From Bacillus carboniphilus (lineage in GTDB: Bacteria > Bacillota > Bacilli > Bacillales > JAIVKR01), in the NCBI RefSeq assembly GCF_020524035.2, contig NZ_CP129013.1, positions 3,286,001-3,350,000 on the forward strand: 64,000 bases of DNA, written 5' to 3'. This document shows positions 62,060 to 64,000 of this stretch, in pieces. Made by a program: the position numbers and the translations under genes. How positions within the stretch are numbered: the stretch's first letter is position 1; every line of letters starts with the position of its first letter. The notes beneath the pieces were generated by a model that worked only from the letters and a program-made list of their open reading frames with translations, had not been told where the DNA came from and did no database searches.

Positions 62060-62503
62060 ATGATTCAACATTCAAATAAAAAAATTGGCCAATTAGCTTT
62101 AAGACTTACTTTCTCAGAAGAACAAAGGGAAGTTACCAATCATCTAGGTCAGCTTGGGTGGTCGTATTGTCAAGGAAAAGTGGGTTCAATGGAATTGCAA
62201 AAAATCGTTGCAGCTATTGAGACGGCCTCAAAAAGAAATGCTGTCGTGAATGGTGATTTATACAGAGAAATGCATGCTTTATATCACGCCATTATTGAGA
62301 GTATGCAAGGTGTAACAAGAGGGCAAGTAGAGTTAAAAGACCTTCTCCGAACGGTTGGTTTACGCTTTGCTGTTGTAAGAGGGACCCCTTATGATGACAA
62401 GGCAGAAGGAGAATGGATAGCGGTAGCATTATATGGAACGATAGGAGCTCCTGTTAGAGGGTTGGAGCATGAGACGATGGGGCTCGGAATTAATCATATA
62501 TAA
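62060..62503 (+). CDS. hutP: HutP antiterminator of the histidine utilisation operon
   Basis: A 147-residue RNA-binding protein. The start is [20 protein letters not shown], and the L-histidine and Mg-binding part [20 protein letters not shown] is in place, as is the C-terminal [19 protein letters not shown]. With histidine and magnesium it forms hexamers that bind NAG-repeat RNA and prevent termination before hutH. The ATG follows TAAGGAGA. hutH follows with the expected terminator between. Confidence 0.95.
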   Translation: MIQHSNKKIGQLALRLTFSEEQREVTNHLGQLGWSYCQGKVGSMELQKIVAAIETASKRNAVVNGDLYREMHALYHAIIESMQGVTRGQVELKDLLRTVGLRFAVVRGTPYDDKAEGEWIAVALYGTIGAPVRGLEHETMGLGINHI

Positions 62504-62574
62504 AAGCCTATAGTTAATAGACATGAGTGGTTGTTCAAGGTTAGAAATTTTATTTTCTAATCTTTTATGATGAC

Positions 62575-62632
62575 AATTTTAGGAGGCTGTACGAACAAGA
62601 ATATTCTGTTCGTATGGTCTCTCTTTTTGTTT
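62575..62632 (+). promoter_or_regulatory. HutP-controlled terminator/antiterminator before hutH
   Basis: GTACGAACA and TGTTCGTAT form a stem within a larger arm pair (GGAGGCTGTAC ... TATGGTCTC), followed by TCTTTTTG. The upstream sequence has several NAG-type triplets. This is the place of the HutP-regulated terminator in Bacillus. Confidence 0.7.
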
Positions 62633-62655
62633 AATTTTAGAAAAGAGGTGAGAGC

Positions 62656-64000
62656 ATGATTCAATTGGATGGAAACCATTTGACCATAGATGAGGCGAAA
62701 AAGATCATTTTTAATTTTGAAAAGGTCACCGCCAATCCTGCTAGTTGGGAAGATGTTCGACATTCTAGAAAGTCAGTGGAGAAAATTGTAGAAGAAAAAA
62801 AGATCGTATATGGGATCAACACGGGGTTTGGTAAATTTAGTGATGTGTTAATCGATTCAGAAGATGTAGAAGATTTGCAACTACATCTTATTCATTCGCA
62901 TGCTTGTGGGGTGGGTGAGCCTTTTAAAGAATGTGTATCTCGAGCGATGGTATTACTGAGGGCAAATGCATTGTTAAAAGGCTATTCTGGTGTGCGAAAG
63001 GTCGTAATTGAACGTTTACTCCAGCTCTTAAATGCTTGTATTCATCCAGTCGTCCCTCAACAAGGTTCATTAGGTGCTAGCGGAGATCTTGCACCACTTT
63101 CTCATTTAGCATTAGTCTTAATGGGAGAGGGAGAAGTCTTTTACCGAGGAGAAAGAATAGAAACGAAACATGCCTTAATAATGGAAGGGATTGAACCCAT
63201 TACGTTGAAGGCAAAAGAGGGGCTTGCGTTAATTAATGGTACACAAGCCATGACAGCGATGGGGTTAGTTGCTTACATTGATGCGAATTCATTAGCTTTA
63301 AAAAGTGAATTGATTGCTAGTGTCACAATGGAAGGATTAACGGGTATTATTGACGCTTTTGATCACGATGTTCATCGGGTACGTGGGTATAGAGAGCAAA
63401 TAGATGTGGCAAAGCGTATTCGTAAATATTTAGAGGGGAGCAACTCGTCACAAAGCAAGGACAGCTTCGTACTCAAGATGCCTATTCTTTACGTTGTATT
63501 CCTCAAGTACACGGAGCTTCTCTTCAAGTATTAAATTATGTGAGAGAAAAACTTGAAATAGAAATGAATGCTGCAACCGATAATCCGTTAATCTTTGATG
63601 GTGGAGAAAAGGTTATTTCCGGAGGGAATTTTCACGGTCAACCAATCGCATTTGCAATGGATTTTATGAAAGTCGCGATGAGTGAGCTAGCCAATATTTC
63701 AGAAAGAAGAATTGAGCGGCTTGTCAATCCTCAGCTTAATGATTTACCACCGTTTTTAAGTGCTCAGCCAGGTCTTCAATCAGGAGCGATGATCATGCAA
63801 TACAGTGCCGCATCCCTTGTTTCAGAAAATAAAACCTTGGCTCATCCAGCGAGCGTTGATTCCATTCCTTCTTCAGCGAATCAAGAAGATCATGTAAGTA
63901 TGGGAACCATTGCTTCTCGTCATGCTTATATGATTATCGAGAATGTCAGAAGAGTAATGGCAATTGAGTGTATTTGCGCTCTGCAAGCCGTCGAATATCG
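62656..64000 (+). pseudogene. hutH: Histidine ammonia-lyase, frameshifted and cut by the window end
   Basis: The first frame (to 63534) carries the [11 protein letters not shown] active-site region and the ASGD tripeptide ([15 protein letters not shown]) that forms the MIO cofactor. It breaks after YLEGS at 63440. One more C there gives [20 protein letters not shown] and the normal continuation ([39 protein letters not shown]) open to the end of the window. The enzyme deaminates histidine to urocanate. The rest of the gene is intact as far as visible, so an error or very recent mutation is likely. Confidence 0.88.

Overview
The window looks like a chromosomal segment of a low-GC, endospore-forming, facultatively anaerobic Bacillaceae bacterium (Bacillus in the broad sense). 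The reasons are AT-rich sequence, strong AGGAGG-type ribosome binding sites, frequent TTG/GTG starts, and gene families typical of that group: SinI, TasA/SipW, LiaIHFSR, CitR/CitA, HutP/HutH, DabA/DabB and a bacterial nitric oxide synthase. I saw no tRNA, rRNA, CRISPR array or prophage block.

Layout. 1-6.4 kb: the 3' end of a short-type methionyl-tRNA synthetase, then small housekeeping and hypothetical genes (HIT, MaoC-like, DUF2164, NlpC/P60, acylphosphatase, a frameshifted aspartate racemase). 6.5-7.8 kb: an AimR-family peptide-receptor gene facing a 38-codon convergent gene for a hydrophobic peptide. 8.1-14.4 kb: dabB-dabA inorganic-carbon/cation transporter, a patch of decaying genes, and an MpsC-like gene. 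14.8-23.3 kb: an acetyltransferase, two ABC-2 exporter operons, DinB, a small SinI-like gene and a split threonine/serine exporter. 23.3-27.8 kb: repeats, a frameshifted alanine symporter and an IS91-like element. 27.8-29.6 kb: a TasA-TapA-like-SipW matrix-fibre operon. 29.8-33.4 kb: 5-oxoprolinase pxpBCA and a MscS channel. 33.6-36.5 kb: a cation/H+ antiporter and purU. 36.6-38.9 kb: three tandem paralogues of unknown function and a His/Tyr-rich protein, possibly spore-surface genes. 39.3-42.3 kb: nucleoside hydrolase, secreted endonuclease I and a small conserved gene. 42.6-52.5 kb: fermentation genes adhE and pflB/pflA around citR-citA. 52.8-54.6 kb: MarR plus MATE pump. 54.7-60.2 kb: liaI-liaH-liaF-liaS-liaR, nos and a LysM-CAP secreted protein. 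60.2-64 kb: VC0807-like membrane protein, ferritin-like protein, DUF2639 protein and the start of the hut operon.

Two features recur. First, a modular dispersed repeat (about 150-390 bp, inverted ends, head conserved around GTAAGAAAGTATA and tail CGCTTGCGCTTTTCTTA) occurs at least nine times, and its tail often touches or overlaps the 3' end of a gene. Second, about eleven one- or two-base indels, mostly in short homopolymers, break genes that otherwise look intact (dabA, citA, hutH, agcS, racemase, IS91 transposase). That pattern suggests sequencing error for many of them, on top of real decay in a few truncated genes.

Links between genes: adhE and pflBA carry similar TGTGA-N6-TCACA operators and give mixed-acid fermentation; dabBA and the MpsC-like gene match the parts of the staphylococcal MpsABC system; tasA-tapA-sipW plus a SinI-like gene point to biofilm control; the lia genes and nos are close enough to share a transcript. 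The most novel candidate is the AimR-like receptor with its convergent peptide gene.
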